The translations under genes were made by a program, and so were the position numbers. Source: Burkholderia thailandensis E264 (GTDB taxonomy: Bacteria; Pseudomonadota; Gammaproteobacteria; Burkholderiales; Burkholderiaceae). From it: 64,000 nt of DNA. Below the pieces are notes generated by a model, which was not told the DNA's origin, did no database searches, and saw only the letters and a list, made by a program, of their open reading frames with translations. Positions 17,924 to 27,134 of this stretch are shown here, piece after piece. Within the stretch, counting starts at the first letter, position 1. The number at the start of each line of letters is the position of its first letter. Location: NCBI RefSeq assembly GCF_000012365.1, contig NC_007651.1:3286001-3350000 (forward strand), in the 5' to 3' direction.

Positions 17924-19759
17924 ATGGAAGCCATCAGGAACAAAGCGCCCCGCAAGGGCTCCTGGCGCGCCGCACTTCACAAGCTCCGCCGCTTCGCTTG
18001 GTCGGGCGGCGCGCTGATGCCCGCGCGCGCCGGTACGCCGCGCGCCGATGATACGGTTCGAAGCTGGCTGGAACAAACCGTCGGTGCGGTCGATTTCCTC
18101 GCTCATGTGGATCGCGATCTGCGCTTCCTGTACGTGTCGGACGCGAGCCTTCGCTTCATCGGCTATCACCGCGACTATCTGCACACGCTGACGCTGCGCG
18201 ACCTGATCCCCGAACAGGATACCGCGACGCTCGACGGCCTGCTCGCGCGCGCATCGGAGACGGGCGACATCGAGAAGGCGACGCTGTGTCTCGTGAAATC
18301 GCTGACCTACCCGCTCGACGTCGAGGTGCGCGCGGTGCGCAGCCGCCACCACGGCGTCGACGGCTTCGCGATCGCCGCGTTCGACGTGTCGTCGTGGCGT
18401 GCGATCGAGGCGCGGCTCACGTACGAGCTGCATCACGATCCGATGACGGGGCTCGACAACCTGTCGGCGCTCCTGCCCGCGCTGATGCGCGCGCAGCAGA
18501 TCGCGGACGAAGGCGGCGGCTGCACGGCGCTGCTGCTGCTCGATCTCGACGACTACCAGCGGATCAATCGCGCGCTCGGCTACGACGCGGGCGACGCGCT
18601 GCTGCGCGACACCGCGCAGCGGCTGCAGCGGCTCGCGACGCGCGGCGAGCGGCTCGCGCGCGTCGCAAGCGACAAGTTCGCGGTGATGCTGAGCGCGCCC
18701 ACGCGCATTGCCGCGATCGACGCGGCCGAAGCGCTCGCGCGCCAGTTGCAGACGGCCGTCCAGCGGCCGTACGCGTACGACGGGCAGGCGGTGCACCTGT
18801 CGGCGAGCGTCGGCATCGCGATCTATCCTGATGCGCGCGCCGCGTCGAAGCACGCGCAGCACCACAGTCCGCTGTTGCGGCGCGCGGACCGCGCGCTCGC
18901 GCAGGCGAAGGCGGCGGGCGGCAACGCGCTCGCGTTCCACCAGCCGACCGACGATCCGGCCGACGCCGAGCGCCTGAAGCTCGAGGCCGATCTCTACAAC
19001 GGCGTGCGCAACGGCGAATTCTCGCTGCATTTCCAGCCGATCACGAAGAGCCACTCGGGCGCCGTGGTCGGCGTCGAGGCGCTGATCCGCTGGCACCATC
19101 CGGTGCACGGGCTCGTCGCGCCCGCGACGTTCATCCCGCTCGCCGAATCGATCGGCCTCATCAACTATCTCGGCAACTGGGTGCTGAAAGCCGCGTGCAT
19201 GCAACTCGTGTCGTGGGACCGGCAAGGGATCGCGCTGCAGTACGTGGCCGTCAACGTGTCGCCGCAGCAGTTCCGCGATCCGCGCTTCACGCAGAGCGTG
19301 CGCGACGCGATCAAGCTGACGGGCATCGACCCGCGCCGGATCGTGCTTGAGATCACCGAAAGCCTGCTGATGCACGATCCGAATCACGCGAAGACGCTGC
19401 TCGAGGAAGTGACCGAGCTCGGCATCCGGTTCGCGGTCGACGATTTCGGCACCGGCTATTCGAGCCTCGCATACCTGCAGAGCTTCCCGCTCGCGAAACT
19501 GAAGATCGACCGCAGTTTCGTCGAAAATCTGTTGACGTCGAGAAACGACCGCGCGATCGTGTCGGCGGTCGTCGGCCTCGCGCAGACGCTCGAGCTCGAG
19601 CTCGTCGCGGAGGGCGTCGAGACCGAGGCGCAGCGCACGCTGCTGACCGAGATGGGCTGCAACCACATTCAAGGCTGGCTCGTCTGCCAAGCGCTGCCGT
19701 CGGACGAACTCGCGCAACGCTTCGAGGCGCAGGAGCTCCATCTGCACGCAACCGCATGA
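17924..19759 (+). CDS. PAS-GGDEF-EAL protein, probable c-di-GMP phosphodiesterase
   Basis: 611 residues. PAS domain at about 50-165 (VDFLAHVDRDLRFLYVSDAS); GGDEF-type domain at about 165-340 with the signature degenerated to ASDKF (248-252), so it is probably not a cyclase; EAL domain at about 355-600 with E385-A-L, EITES (476-480), DDFGTGYSS (506-514) and AEGVETE (562-568), all consistent with an active phosphodiesterase. It would hydrolyse c-di-GMP under control of the PAS input. The start at 17924 follows GCGAGAT; the frame opens slightly upstream at 17879. An HDOD gene follows 34 bp later. Confidence 0.9.
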   Translation: MEAIRNKAPRKGSWRAALHKLRRFAWSGGALMPARAGTPRADDTVRSWLEQTVGAVDFLAHVDRDLRFLYVSDASLRFIGYHRDYLHTLTLRDLIPEQDTATLDGLLARASETGDIEKATLCLVKSLTYPLDVEVRAVRSRHHGVDGFAIAAFDVSSWRAIEARLTYELHHDPMTGLDNLSALLPALMRAQQIADEGGGCTALLLLDLDDYQRINRALGYDAGDALLRDTAQRLQRLATRGERLARVASDKFAVMLSAPTRIAAIDAAEALARQLQTAVQRPYAYDGQAVHLSASVGIAIYPDARAASKHAQHHSPLLRRADRALAQAKAAGGNALAFHQPTDDPADAERLKLEADLYNGVRNGEFSLHFQPITKSHSGAVVGVEALIRWHHPVHGLVAPATFIPLAESIGLINYLGNWVLKAACMQLVSWDRQGIALQYVAVNVSPQQFRDPRFTQSVRDAIKLTGIDPRRIVLEITESLLMHDPNHAKTLLEEVTELGIRFAVDDFGTGYSSLAYLQSFPLAKLKIDRSFVENLLTSRNDRAIVSAVVGLAQTLELELVAEGVETEAQRTLLTEMGCNHIQGWLVCQALPSDELAQRFEAQELHLHATA

Positions 19760-19793
19760 CGCACGCCGCCGGCTTTCTCAATCACTGATTCGT

Positions 19794-21248
19794 ATGCCAA
19801 TCACCGCACAATTGCCGCGAACGGCGCTGCTCGACAAGCTCTGGGCCCGGATGAACGAGCGCGGCGATTTCCCGCTGCTGTCGGACGCGCTGCGCGCGAC
19901 GATGGCCGCGATGAAGAACGACGATCTCGACTTCACCGCGCTCGTGCGCGTCGTGCTGTCGGATTTCGCGCTGACGCAGAAGGTGCTGCGGCTCGCGAAC
20001 TCGGCGATGTACATGGCGTTCGGCGGCAACATCACAACCGTCACGCGCGCGCTGATGGTGCTCGGCATGGATGCCGTCGGCCATCTCGTCGTCGGGCTCA
20101 AGCTCGTCGACCACTTTCATCACAGCGCGCCGCGCCGCATCGACGCGAAACTCGAACTGAACCGCGCGCTGCTGTCGGGCTGCGTCGCGCGCAAGCTAAC
20201 CGAGCACGTCGATCTTCGCGCGGGCGAGGAAGCGGTCGTCTGCACGCTGATGCGGCAGGTCGGCAAGCTGCTCGTCGTCTGCTATCTCGACGCGGAATGG
20301 GAAGAAATCCGCCGGCGCGCGGCCGAGCAAGACGACGACGAAGCCGCTTGCCGCGCGGTGCTCGGCGTCGGCTACGACGAGATCGGCCTCGAAGCGGCGT
20401 CGCGCTGGCGTCTGCCGGAGCTGATCCGCGCGGGCATGACGCGCTTCGATGCGAACGACGGCGCGCCGCACGACGTCCAGTGGCTGCGCGCGGTGAGCCA
20501 CTGCTCGACCGACGTCGCGACCGCGCTCACGTCGATGCACGCGCAGCAACGCGACGCGCGCATCGCGGCGCTCGCGCACCGCTTCCACGGCGTGCTCGGC
20601 ACCGGCGCGGACGAGCTCGCCGAGATCGCCGCGTCGCTGTCGCGCGAGGAAACGAGCGACACGGTGATGCGCGAGATCGTCGAGCTGCGCGCGAACGCGG
20701 ACCAGATCGCGCGCGGCGCGTCGACGCCCCAGGCGTGCCTCGAGGCGGGCCTCGCCGACCTGCGCGCGCTGCCGTCCGAACACGTGCTCGGCCCGGTGCT
20801 CGCGCTCGCGTCCGAAAGCGTGCTCGCGGGCCTCGCGTTCACGCGCACCGTGATGTTCGTGCGGCATGAAGACGGCGTGTTCGCCGCGCGGCTCGGCTTC
20901 GGGCCGGGCGTCGACGCGGCGCTCGAACGGTTGTGCTTTCACGAGACGTTCGAGCCGGACGTGTTTCATCTCGCGATCACGAACTCGGTCGGCATCTTCA
21001 TCGAGAACGCGCGCGATCCGAAGATAGTCAAGCGGCTGCCCGCGTGGTATCTGGATGCGTTCGACGACGCGCGCGCGTTCCTGTTGCTGCCCGTGGCCGC
21101 GGAGCGAAACACGGTCGCGTTGCTTTACGGCGACTGGGCGCTCGGCCAGCCGGCGCGCAAGATCACGCAGCAGGAAATGGGCGTGCTCAACGAGCTCGCC
21201 GCCGAACTGGGGCGGTTCTTTCACGGCGCGCAGGGCGACGACCGGTAG
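19794..21248 (+). CDS. HDOD domain protein
   Basis: 484 residues. The HDOD domain covers about residues 20-215 (FPLLSDALRATMAAMKNDDL, LTQKVLRLANSAMYMAFGGN, VTRALMVLGMDAVGHLVVG). HDOD domains are related to HD-GYP but usually lack catalytic residues and act in signalling. The C-terminal half (about 330-480) has a GAF-like look (SVLAGLAFTRTVMFVRHEDG, ARAFLLLPVAAERNTVALLY). Its position just behind a c-di-GMP phosphodiesterase gene suggests joint signalling work. An 11-bp-stem terminator lies 160 bp downstream. Confidence 0.87.
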   Translation: MPITAQLPRTALLDKLWARMNERGDFPLLSDALRATMAAMKNDDLDFTALVRVVLSDFALTQKVLRLANSAMYMAFGGNITTVTRALMVLGMDAVGHLVVGLKLVDHFHHSAPRRIDAKLELNRALLSGCVARKLTEHVDLRAGEEAVVCTLMRQVGKLLVVCYLDAEWEEIRRRAAEQDDDEAACRAVLGVGYDEIGLEAASRWRLPELIRAGMTRFDANDGAPHDVQWLRAVSHCSTDVATALTSMHAQQRDARIAALAHRFHGVLGTGADELAEIAASLSREETSDTVMREIVELRANADQIARGASTPQACLEAGLADLRALPSEHVLGPVLALASESVLAGLAFTRTVMFVRHEDGVFAARLGFGPGVDAALERLCFHETFEPDVFHLAITNSVGIFIENARDPKIVKRLPAWYLDAFDDARAFLLLPVAAERNTVALLYGDWALGQPARKITQQEMGVLNELAAELGRFFHGAQGDDR

Positions 21249-21400
21249 CGCATGCGATCGTGCGCGGCGCGATCGCGTGATGCATGGCGACGCCGCTGCA
21301 CGCAGCGAGAAGATGCGCCCGCGTTCTGCGTTCTGCGTTCCGTTCCGCGTTCGACACGATCGCGAGCGCGGCACGCGCCGCCCTCTCCGATCGATTCCCA

Positions 21401-21443
21401 ACAAAAACGGCAAACGGGCCCCTTCCCGTTTGCCGTTCTTTTT
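21401..21443. terminator. bidirectional intrinsic terminator
   Basis: CGGCAAACGGG (21408-21418) pairs exactly with CCCGTTTGCCG (21425-21435). TTCTTTTT follows on the plus strand and TTTTTGT on the minus strand. It separates the HDOD gene from the convergent cytochrome operon. Confidence 0.88.
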
Positions 21444-21540
21444 GGCGCCGGCGCGGTCGATCGCCCGGCATCCTCCACCGAGCTTCAGCGCGGCGCGACC
21501 TTCATGGCCCGCGCCGCGCCACGGCCGCACCCGCGCCACG

Positions 21541-22329
21541 CTACGGCCGCCCCGCGTAATACCGCGCGGCCGCCGCGATTTCGTCGGGCGTCATCTGCCG
21601 CGCGACGTTGCGCATCTGCTCGCTGATGTCGTTGTGCCGCGCGCCTGACGCGAACGCCTGCAACTGCGCGTTGATGTAGACCTCCGGCTCGCCCTCGAGG
21701 CGCGACCCGCCGACCTTGTTGTCCATCCCGCCGTGGCACGACGCGCACGGCGCGATGTTGCGCATCGGCGCGCCGTTCGCGACGATCTTCGGCGGCGTCG
21801 CGGCAAGCTGCGTCACGGCGCGGGGCAGATACGAGTAGAACGCCGCGAGATCACGCATGTCCTGGTCGGACAGATTCGCGACCATCGGCGCCATCACCGC
21901 GTTCGTGCGCGCCCCCGTCTGGAAGTCCTTCAACTGCTTGTAGATGGCGGCCGCGTACTGGCCCGCGAGATTCGGCGAATTCGCAGCGCTCATCCCGCGC
22001 GCGCCGTGGCACATCGTGCAGCGCATCGCGAGCGTCGCGCCGCGGCCGATCGACAGGCTGTCCGCGCCTACCATCATCTGCGGCGTGACGACGACCGTGC
22101 TCGTCTTGACGGCCGACGGCACCGGCTCCTGCTGCGACGGCAGCCACGCGCGCGGCACGCCGGCCGCGCTGCAGATCGCGTTCCAGATGCCCTGGAACTG
22201 CGCGTCCTTCTGCACCGAAGGCAGCCAGACGAAGCCGATCAGCACCGACGCGATCACCGCGAACAGCGTGAGCCCGACGCTGACCGTAAACCAGCGGTTG
22301 CGAATCGAAAACAGACGTTCCGTGCTCAT
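21541..22329 (-). CDS. cytochrome c with two haem sites, last gene of ba3 oxidase operon
   Basis: 262 residues. The N-terminal membrane anchor is FTVSVGLTLFAVIASVLIGF (about 14-33). Two c-type haem sites follow: CTMCH near residue 104 and CASCH near residue 196, with Met ligands likely in each domain (cytochrome c4-like tandem fold). It should sit in the periplasm, tethered to the inner membrane, and pass electrons to the oxidase. Its ATG overlaps the stop codon of the subunit I gene (ATGA), so translation is coupled. A shared upstream frame to 22794 is only an antisense extension through subunit I. Confidence 0.9.
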   Translation of the reverse strand: MSTERLFSIRNRWFTVSVGLTLFAVIASVLIGFVWLPSVQKDAQFQGIWNAICSAAGVPRAWLPSQQEPVPSAVKTSTVVVTPQMMVGADSLSIGRGATLAMRCTMCHGARGMSAANSPNLAGQYAAAIYKQLKDFQTGARTNAVMAPMVANLSDQDMRDLAAFYSYLPRAVTQLAATPPKIVANGAPMRNIAPCASCHGGMDNKVGGSRLEGEPEVYINAQLQAFASGARHNDISEQMRNVARQMTPDEIAAAARYYAGRP

Positions 22330-23951
22330 CGCTGCGCCCCCATGTAGATCGCCGGCACCGACGGTTGCTTGAGCGCCATCAACTGCGCGATCGGATAGCC
22401 GTAGTTGACGACCGTGAGGCCGATCATCAGCGCGATCCACAGCCCGAAGCTGTTGAGCGCGACGGGCAGCGTCCTCGGCTCGTGAACGGCCGAGCTGAAC
22501 GTGAACTCGGCCGGCGTCACCTTCTCGCCGCGATGGCTGCGTATCAGCACGACGAAGAACAGCACGGCCGACGCGACGAGGATCAGCGCGCCGACGACCG
22601 ACATGATCACCCACGCCGCCTGCGGCGCGAGCGCCGGATCGCTGTAGTCGTAATAGGCCATCCGGCGCGGCATGCCGAGGATGCCGACGTAGTGCCACGG
22701 GAACGTCGTGACGATCATGCCGATGAACCACAGCCAGAGCTGCGTCTTCACGAGGCGCAGGCTGCCGAGCGCGCGGCCGGTCAGATGCGGCCACAGCTCA
22801 TACGCGATCGCGAAGTACATGATGACGACGGCGCCGCCGAAGATCAGGTGGAAGTGCCCCGTGATCCACTGCGTGTTGTGAATCGTCGAATCGAGCTGGT
22901 AGCTCATGTTGATGAGCCCGCCCGCGCCGCCGAAGCCGAGCATCACGAACGAGAACGCGACGGCGAGCATCATCGGCTCATGCCACGGCAGCGCGCGCAG
23001 CCAGCCGAACGCGCCCTTGCCGCCGCGCAGGCGCGCGGCGATCTCGACCGACGCGCACACGGTGAACACCGTGAGGAGCGTCGGCACCGCGACGAGCGCC
23101 GTGAACACCGATTGCAGGAACTTGAAGCCCGAGCCGACCTGCGGATCGGCGAACAGGTGGTGCACGCCGATCGGCATCGCGCCGACGAGGAACAGAATGA
23201 AGGAGATGCGCGCCATTCCGTCGCTGTACAGCTTGCCGCCGATCGCGCGCGGCACGAGCGTGTAGTACGCGATGTACGCGGGGATCAGCCAGAAGTAGAC
23301 GATCGCGTGCAGCGTCCACGAGAAGAACACGCGCGCGAGGCCCGCGTCGATCGTCGACTTGAGCCCGACCGCGACGGGCAGGATCTGGAACAGGATCTCG
23401 ATCGCGGCGCCGACTGCGGTCCAGCCCCACAGATACGCGCCCGCGACGTTCGCGAACATCGCGAGCGGAATCGGCGTGCCGGGATTGGCCTTCTTCCACG
23501 CATAGAGGTTCACCGACATCAGCCCGACCCAGATCCACGAGCCGACGACGACGAGCACGACGCCGAGGTAGTAGAACGGATTGCCGATCATCGGCGGATA
23601 GAACGTGTACAGCACCGACGACAGGCCGAGCGACACGGGCGTCATCGCGACGACCGAGCCGAGCGCGATCAGCCAGAAGCCCGTCCACGCCCAGCGGCGG
23701 CCGACGAGCGGCATCTTGAGCGCGAGCTCGCTGATCGCGTAGCCGAAGCCCATCGCGATCAGCGTCGGAAACACATAACCCATCACGGAACCGTGCGCGG
23801 TCACCGAGCGATAGTAGAGCTCGGGGTTGCCGAGCCAGGGAAGCAGCGGGCTGCGCGCGAGCATCTGCCACGCGCCGAGCAACAGCGCGACGCCGAAGAC
23901 CGCGAACGCGAGCCAGAAATGGGCGAGCACCAGTCGATTATTCTTTAACAC
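22326..23951 (-). CDS. cbaA: cytochrome c oxidase subunit I, ba3 type (B-family haem-copper oxidase)
   Basis: 541 residues, about 13 membrane helices. Haem and copper ligands are visible: the TM2 His in RSVTAHGSVMGYVF, the His-Tyr pair in FFSWTLHAIVYFWLIPAY (the B-family form of the CuB/cross-linked site), GVHHLFADP, and TGHFHLIFGG for the two haems. It lacks the A-family HPEVY sequence. The enzyme reduces O2 to water at the inner membrane and pumps protons; B-family enzymes work at low oxygen. It overlaps subunit II by 14 bp and the next cytochrome gene by 4 bp. Confidence 0.92.
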   Translation of the reverse strand: MLKNNRLVLAHFWLAFAVFGVALLLGAWQMLARSPLLPWLGNPELYYRSVTAHGSVMGYVFPTLIAMGFGYAISELALKMPLVGRRWAWTGFWLIALGSVVAMTPVSLGLSSVLYTFYPPMIGNPFYYLGVVLVVVGSWIWVGLMSVNLYAWKKANPGTPIPLAMFANVAGAYLWGWTAVGAAIEILFQILPVAVGLKSTIDAGLARVFFSWTLHAIVYFWLIPAYIAYYTLVPRAIGGKLYSDGMARISFILFLVGAMPIGVHHLFADPQVGSGFKFLQSVFTALVAVPTLLTVFTVCASVEIAARLRGGKGAFGWLRALPWHEPMMLAVAFSFVMLGFGGAGGLINMSYQLDSTIHNTQWITGHFHLIFGGAVVIMYFAIAYELWPHLTGRALGSLRLVKTQLWLWFIGMIVTTFPWHYVGILGMPRRMAYYDYSDPALAPQAAWVIMSVVGALILVASAVLFFVVLIRSHRGEKVTPAEFTFSSAVHEPRTLPVALNSFGLWIALMIGLTVVNYGYPIAQLMALKQPSVPAIYMGAQR

Positions 23952-24510
23952 AGCTCAGTCTCCGCGCGCTGGACGCCAGTTTGTCGAATTCCGCACGGTC
24001 AATGACCTTGACGTGCGCCCACATCCCCTCGTGGCCCGTGCCGCAATACTCGTGGCACGGCATCAGGTGATCCTTCGGCTTGCTGAAGGTCGTCCTGAAC
24101 GTCGAGACGAAGCCCGGCTCGAGCATCGAGTTGATGTTGGTGTCGGTGATGAGAAAGCCGTGCACGACGTCCGCGCTCGTCGCGCGGAACGTGACGGGCG
24201 TGTTCGCCGGCACGAGGATGCACTGCGGCGTGAACGAGTACTGCTGGCCGATCACGCGCACCGTGACCGAGCCGTCCGGCTCGCGCGCGGTGCCGAGGTT
24301 GCTCTCGACGAATTCGCCGGAAACGTGCAGGGTCGTCGGATCGATCGTCTCGACGCGGGACGGCGGCATCATCGCCCAGTGCAGGCCGGTGTACACCATC
24401 ATGGCGACGAGGACGATCATCAGGCCGACGGCCATGATCGCCCACCTGCGCTCGATCCGGGCCGCGAGCTGCGCCCCGTCGAGACGGTCTGGCATAGGTT
24501 GTTTGGACAT
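23938..24510 (-). CDS. cbaB: cytochrome c oxidase subunit II, ba3 type
   Basis: 190 residues. One N-terminal membrane helix (WAIMAVGLMIVLVAMMVYTG) is followed by a periplasmic cupredoxin domain. The binuclear CuA site is complete: a His in VVHGFLITDTN and the block MPCHEYCGTGHEGMW with two Cys, His and Met. The single membrane helix and short length fit B-family oxidases. It accepts electrons from cytochrome c and hands them to haem b in subunit I. The gene ends 14 bp inside the start of subunit I. Confidence 0.93.
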   Translation of the reverse strand: MSKQPMPDRLDGAQLAARIERRWAIMAVGLMIVLVAMMVYTGLHWAMMPPSRVETIDPTTLHVSGEFVESNLGTAREPDGSVTVRVIGQQYSFTPQCILVPANTPVTFRATSADVVHGFLITDTNINSMLEPGFVSTFRTTFSKPKDHLMPCHEYCGTGHEGMWAHVKVIDRAEFDKLASSARRLSCVKE

Positions 24511-24522
24511 GGGAGCCGCTTG

Positions 24523-24705
24523 TTATTGGATCACGCCGCGAGGCAGGAAGACGAGAAAGTAAAAGGCGAACCACAGCGCGATCACGATCGCGGTCGCCGT
24601 GCCGGCAAGCGCGAGCGCGCCGCGCGGACCGGACCGGACGATCTCGTCGACCGCGTCGTCGTGCGGTTCGGGGTCGCCCCCGTGTCGTTGGGAAGTGTCG
24701 CTCAT
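24523..24705 (-). CDS. small oxidase subunit, CoxIIa-like
   Basis: 60 residues, one C-terminal membrane helix (ALALAGTATAIVIALWFAFY) after an acidic, soluble N-terminus. It has GAGGACATC ahead of the ATG. Its place directly before subunit II matches the small subunit IIa that completes the missing helix of ba3 oxidases. The assignment rests on size, topology and position. Confidence 0.75.
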   Translation of the reverse strand: MSDTSQRHGGDPEPHDDAVDEIVRSGPRGALALAGTATAIVIALWFAFYFLVFLPRGVIQ

Positions 24706-24712
24706 GATGTCC

Positions 24713-25993
24713 TCAATAGAGCGGAGCGGAGCGCAGCGCGTTGGCGTCCTTCGCGGAGACCGGCGTGCCGCGGTTGCCCCAGGCGGTGCGGATGAACGTC
24801 GTCACGGCAGCCACCTCGTCGTCCGACAGCGACTGGGCGAAAGGCGGCATGCCGTAGGGCTCGGGATTCTTCGCGGTGCCGGGCGCATAGCCGCCGTTCA
24901 GCACCATGCGGATCGGATTCACCGCGGACGTCATCTGGATCGACTGGTTGCCCGCGAGTGGCGGGAATGCCGGCGTCTTGCCGCGCCCCGTCTTGCCGTG
25001 GCAGCTCGCGCACTGCGTGTCGTAGATCTTCGCGCCGAGCTTGTAGAGGCGCGCCTGCTCCGACGGCGCCATCGTCGTGCTCGGCGCGGACTCGGCTCCG
25101 TTGCCGCGCTGCGGCAGCGACTTCAGGTAGATGGACATCGCGCGCACGTCGTCGTCCGACAGATACTGCAGGCTGTCGTAGACGACCTCCGCCATCGGCC
25201 CGTACACCGCGCCGCGATGCGACGCGCCCGCCTGCAGCAGGCCCGTGATGTCGGCGATGCTCCAGTCGCCGAGCCCCGCCTCCCTGTTCGACGTGAGCGA
25301 CGGCGCGTACCACGCCTGCATCGGAATCAGTCCGCCTTCGAACGCGTTCGAATCGGAGCTGCCGCCGAGCGCGTTGATCGCGGTGTGGCACATCGAGCAG
25401 TGGCCGAGCCCCTGCACGAGATACGCGCCGCGGTTCCATTCGGCCGATTTCGTGTGGTCCGGCTGATACTCGCCTTCCTTGAAGTACAGCGTGCGCCAGC
25501 CGATCAGCAACTGCCGGTTGTTGTACGGAAAACGCATGTCGTGCGGCCGGTTCGCGAGCTTCACGGGCGGCACCGAGCGCAGGTACGCGAAGATCGCGTC
25601 CGAATCCGCGCGCGTGACCTTCGTGTACGCAGCGAACGGCATCGCCGGATACAGCAGCGAGCCGTCGCGCGAGCGGCCGGTGTGCATCATCGTGTAGAAC
25701 TCGTCGGCCGTCCATTTGCCGATGCCCGCGTCGTTGTCGGGCGTGATGTTCGGCGAGTACAGCGTGCCGAACGGCGTCGGCATCGCGCGGCCGCCCGCGA
25801 ACAGCTTCTCGCCCGGCACCGTGTGGCACGCGACGCAGTCGCCCGCGCGGGCGAGGTACTCGCCGCGCTTGATGGTCGCCGCGTCCGCGGCGGGTTGCGC
25901 GTGTGCGGCGGATGCGGCGAACGTCGCCGCGAGCAGCCCGAGCGCGGCATTCGCGAACGCGCTGCGGAATTTGACGATCAAATGCTTGTGCAC
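24713..25993 (-). CDS. tri-haem cytochrome c, alcohol/gluconate dehydrogenase-subunit-like
   Basis: About 426 residues from the GTG at 25993, chosen because GGAGG sits 5 bases upstream; the ATG at 26005 has no site of its own. A signal peptide (LGLLAATFAASAAHA) is followed by three haem c sites: CVACH, CSMCH and CASCH. This three-domain layout is that of membrane-bound dehydrogenase cytochrome subunits (YLARAGDCVACHTVPG, FGTLYSPNITPD, MPPFAQSLSDDEV). In this operon it may feed electrons into the oxidase, or link an unknown periplasmic dehydrogenase to it. Confidence 0.88.
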   Translation of the reverse strand: MHKHLIVKFRSAFANAALGLLAATFAASAAHAQPAADAATIKRGEYLARAGDCVACHTVPGEKLFAGGRAMPTPFGTLYSPNITPDNDAGIGKWTADEFYTMMHTGRSRDGSLLYPAMPFAAYTKVTRADSDAIFAYLRSVPPVKLANRPHDMRFPYNNRQLLIGWRTLYFKEGEYQPDHTKSAEWNRGAYLVQGLGHCSMCHTAINALGGSSDSNAFEGGLIPMQAWYAPSLTSNREAGLGDWSIADITGLLQAGASHRGAVYGPMAEVVYDSLQYLSDDDVRAMSIYLKSLPQRGNGAESAPSTTMAPSEQARLYKLGAKIYDTQCASCHGKTGRGKTPAFPPLAGNQSIQMTSAVNPIRMVLNGGYAPGTAKNPEPYGMPPFAQSLSDDEVAAVTTFIRTAWGNRGTPVSAKDANALRSAPLY

Positions 25994-26004
25994 CGAGGCC
26001 TCCA

Positions 26005-26721
26005 TTAACGCGGTTCGCTACCGCATGCGAGCGGCATGTCGAGCGAGCCCGCGGGGGCGGGCAACGGGTTCGCGGGCGCCGGCTGCGAAGCGAGCCATGC
26101 CGCGATGGCGGTCACGTCCGTGTCGGTGAGGCGCGACGCGACTTGCTGCATGCAGTCGGGCGCATACGATGTGCGCGTGCCGTAGCGCCATGCGCCGAGC
26201 TGCGCGCTCAGGTATTCGGCATGCAAGCCGAGCAGGCCCGGAATCGCGGGCTCCATGCCCGTCAACGACGCGCCGTGGCACGACGCGCAGGCGGGAATCT
26301 TGTGCGCGGGGTCGCCCGACTTCACGAGCTGCCGCCCCCGCTCGAGCACCGCAGGCGCGACGGCGGGCGCCGCGATCACCGGGAACGGCGGCCGCCGGCT
26401 CGCGAAGTGATCGGCGATCTTGCGCAAGTACGCGTCGGGCAGATACGCGAGCAGGTAGTTCATCGGCGGGTACTTGCGCCGGCCGTCGCGGAACGCGACG
26501 AGTTGGTTGTACAGATAGCCCGCGGGCTTGCCGGACAGGCGCGGGAAGTAGTCGTTCGACGTCCCCTCGCCCTGCCGGCCGTGGCAGGCGGCGCATGCGA
26601 GCACGCGCGCCTCCATCGTGTCCGGCGCGCGCTCGGTCTGCGGTTCCTGGGATAGCGCCGTCTGGCTCAGCAAGCCGCACAGCACGGCAAGTACAGCGGT
26701 GGGTCTCGAGGTCACTGTCAT
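26005..26721 (-). CDS. di-haem cytochrome c (c4-like), first gene of oxidase operon
   Basis: 238 residues with a signal peptide (PTAVLAVLCGLLSQTALS) and two haem sites, CAACH and CASCH, each in a c4-like lobe (RLSGKPAGYLYNQLVAFRDG; GLLGLHAEYLSAQLGAWRYG). It is periplasmic and probably an electron donor. GGAGGGG lies directly before the ATG, closer than usual; a GTG six bases on would have normal spacing, so the true start may be 26715. The stop overlaps the next open frame (TTAAT region), forming one operon of six genes. Confidence 0.87.
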   Translation of the reverse strand: MTVTSRPTAVLAVLCGLLSQTALSQEPQTERAPDTMEARVLACAACHGRQGEGTSNDYFPRLSGKPAGYLYNQLVAFRDGRRKYPPMNYLLAYLPDAYLRKIADHFASRRPPFPVIAAPAVAPAVLERGRQLVKSGDPAHKIPACASCHGASLTGMEPAIPGLLGLHAEYLSAQLGAWRYGTRTSYAPDCMQQVASRLTDTDVTAIAAWLASQPAPANPLPAPAGSLDMPLACGSEPR

Positions 26722-27134
26722 CCCCTCCGGGAAGGCGTGCAGTTCCCGCCAGCGACGCGAGCCGCCCCTGCGGCTCGTGGGGTAAGCGGGTACGCCGGCG
26801 GCACCATCGCTTTCATTGGTCTCATGGGAACTTGTTGTTCAAATTTTCAATGTCGCGAAAATCTCATGAGCACCGTTGCTTTGCGTTGATTCATGTCAAT
26901 CGAATACTTCTTTGTGTTGATAGGCGATTGGCCGAACGACCGCAAATCTCATGTTTTCTGGAATTTAGCTGGTTGCGGCAAAAGTGCAATGTTTCACGGC
27001 GCACTGCGGGTTGTTTCGATTTTTCTCTTATGCGGCAATGCGTTACGCGCGTCGATCACGCGCGTGGCAGCAACGTTGCGATGCGTGAAACACACCGCTC
27101 GCGGCCGCATGCGCGGCCCCGTTCATGACGTGCG
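26722..27134. other. promoter region of the ba3 oxidase operon, 413 bp
   Basis: Noticeably AT-richer than the surrounding DNA between about 26810 and 27010. No gene is supported. It contains the FNR/ANR-like box listed separately. Confidence 0.5.
26886..26899. promoter_or_regulatory. FNR/ANR-like site upstream of the oxidase operon
   Basis: TTGAT-TCAT-GTCAA matches the family consensus TTGAT-N4-ATCAA at 9 of 10 positions. It lies 165 bp ahead of the first cytochrome gene. Low-oxygen induction of a ba3 oxidase by ANR would make sense but is inferred. Confidence 0.45.
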
